Of a stretch of DNA of 64,000 nucleotides, positions 63,768 through 64,000 are shown piece after piece. Origin of the DNA: Bacteroidetes bacterium HGW-Bacteroidetes-16 (GTDB lineage: Bacteria > Bacteroidota > Bacteroidia > Bacteroidales > F082); contig PHDN01000002.1 of the NCBI GenBank assembly GCA_002840975.1, positions 62,001 to 126,000 on the forward strand, read 5' to 3'. Under the pieces are notes generated by a model, which saw nothing but the letters and a program-made list of their open reading frames with translations, was not told the DNA's origin and did no database searches. Position 1 is the first letter of the stretch. Each line of letters starts with the position of its first letter. Position numbers and translations under genes: made by a program.

Positions 63768-64000
63768 ATGAAATCAACAAATGTATGCCCGGTATGCGGT
63801 TCTTTTGATATAAATCTTTTCTTGAAGACAAAAGATTATTTCCTGACAAAAGAAGAATTTTCTCTACTAAAATGTGATCAATGCGGCTACCTCTCAACCG
63901 ATCCCGTTCCGACAGAAAAAGAGCTTCCAAAATATTATAACTCAGATCAATATCTTTCGCATACCGCTGCAAATAAAGGGGTATTAAACCGCATATATGA
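63768..64000 (+). CDS. Zinc-ribbon SAM-dependent methyltransferase, 3' truncated
   Basis: Only the first 77 codons are inside the window. The product begins MKSTNVCPVCGSFD, and a second pair follows in LLKCDQCGYLSTDPVP, so the four Cys make a zinc ribbon; then ELPKYYNSDQYLSH and the frame continues to the edge. This N-terminal ribbon plus YYxSxxYxSH segment precedes class I methyltransferase domains in many Bacteroidota proteins. The catalytic part is not visible. It starts seven bases after the second parS. Confidence 0.7.
   Translation, partial: MKSTNVCPVCGSFDINLFLKTKDYFLTKEEFSLLKCDQCGYLSTDPVPTEKELPKYYNSDQYLSHTAANKGVLNRIY

Noticed and set aside
63640-63972. 110-codon minus-strand ORF at the right end
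   Set aside because: Antisense to the mnmG end, a parS site and the zinc-ribbon methyltransferase start, all better supported.

Overview
The window reads as a piece of a Bacteroidota chromosome. Four signals agree: five secreted proteins end in type IX secretion (T9SS) C-terminal sorting domains, including a PorZ-type T9SS component; most upstream regions carry the Bacteroidota -7 box TAnnTTTG rather than a sigma70 -10/-35 pair; several families are typical of the phylum (DUF4175, DUF4837, SDR-type threonine dehydrogenase, PorT-like barrels); and good Shine-Dalgarno sequences are scarce. The exact order cannot be fixed from sequence alone; a Bacteroidales/Marinilabiliales-like organism is a guess.

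Layout. 1-5.1 kb: the 3' part of a GT39-type membrane glycosyltransferase, a GH13 hydrolase, a yeast-type cytosine deaminase, a DUF4395 membrane protein and an NTF2-like lipoprotein. 5.2 kb: tRNA-Thr(CGU) with its own terminator. 5.4-11.8 kb: a TPR protein, a repeat-rich gap, an AI-2E-family transporter, a PorZ-like protein, an AraC regulator with a metal-binding-type N-terminus, and an isolated DUF3830-like gene. 12.1-15.0 kb: MlaE/MlaF phospholipid-transport permease and ATPase, CvpA, a SixA-like phosphatase and a tiny membrane ORF. 15.1-25 kb: alkaline phosphatase, U32 protein (TrhP-like), a 105-bp repeat element, a 2003-residue alpha-2-macroglobulin homologue, and a DUF3108 protein. 25-30 kb: leuS with a short repetitive element inserted in frame, a VanX-like dipeptidase and an LhgO-like oxidase. 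30-35 kb: two divergent secreted aryl-sulfotransferase homologues. 34.8-36.8 kb: YceI, tandem CDGSH, methyltransferase and MarR genes with a palindromic operator. 36.9-49.5 kb: tdh, GNAT, cysS, a PKD protein, an ECF sigma factor with a translationally coupled inner-membrane/beta-barrel protein, a hybrid histidine kinase, an iron alcohol dehydrogenase, ahcY and an outer-membrane barrel. 49.6-57.5 kb: TlpA-type thioredoxin, DUF4837 lipoprotein, LysM lytic transglycosylase, flavodoxin, TerC and a secreted M1 peptidase. 57.6-64 kb: DUF4175 protein, a degenerate HATPase-like protein, ybeY, mnmG and the start of a methyltransferase.

The right end is the most informative part for genome position. 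Two 16-bp parS-type palindromes (one perfect) bracket mnmG, the gene that commonly lies next to the replication origin. This suggests the right end is part of the chromosomal centromere/origin-proximal region.

I found no CRISPR array, prophage, transposase or obvious defence system. The unusual items are the leuS insertion, the parS pair, the ECF sigma/barrel fusion, the thioester-less macroglobulin, the eukaryote-like cytosine deaminase, the degenerate HATPase, and -7 boxes so close to start codons that several mRNAs may be leaderless.
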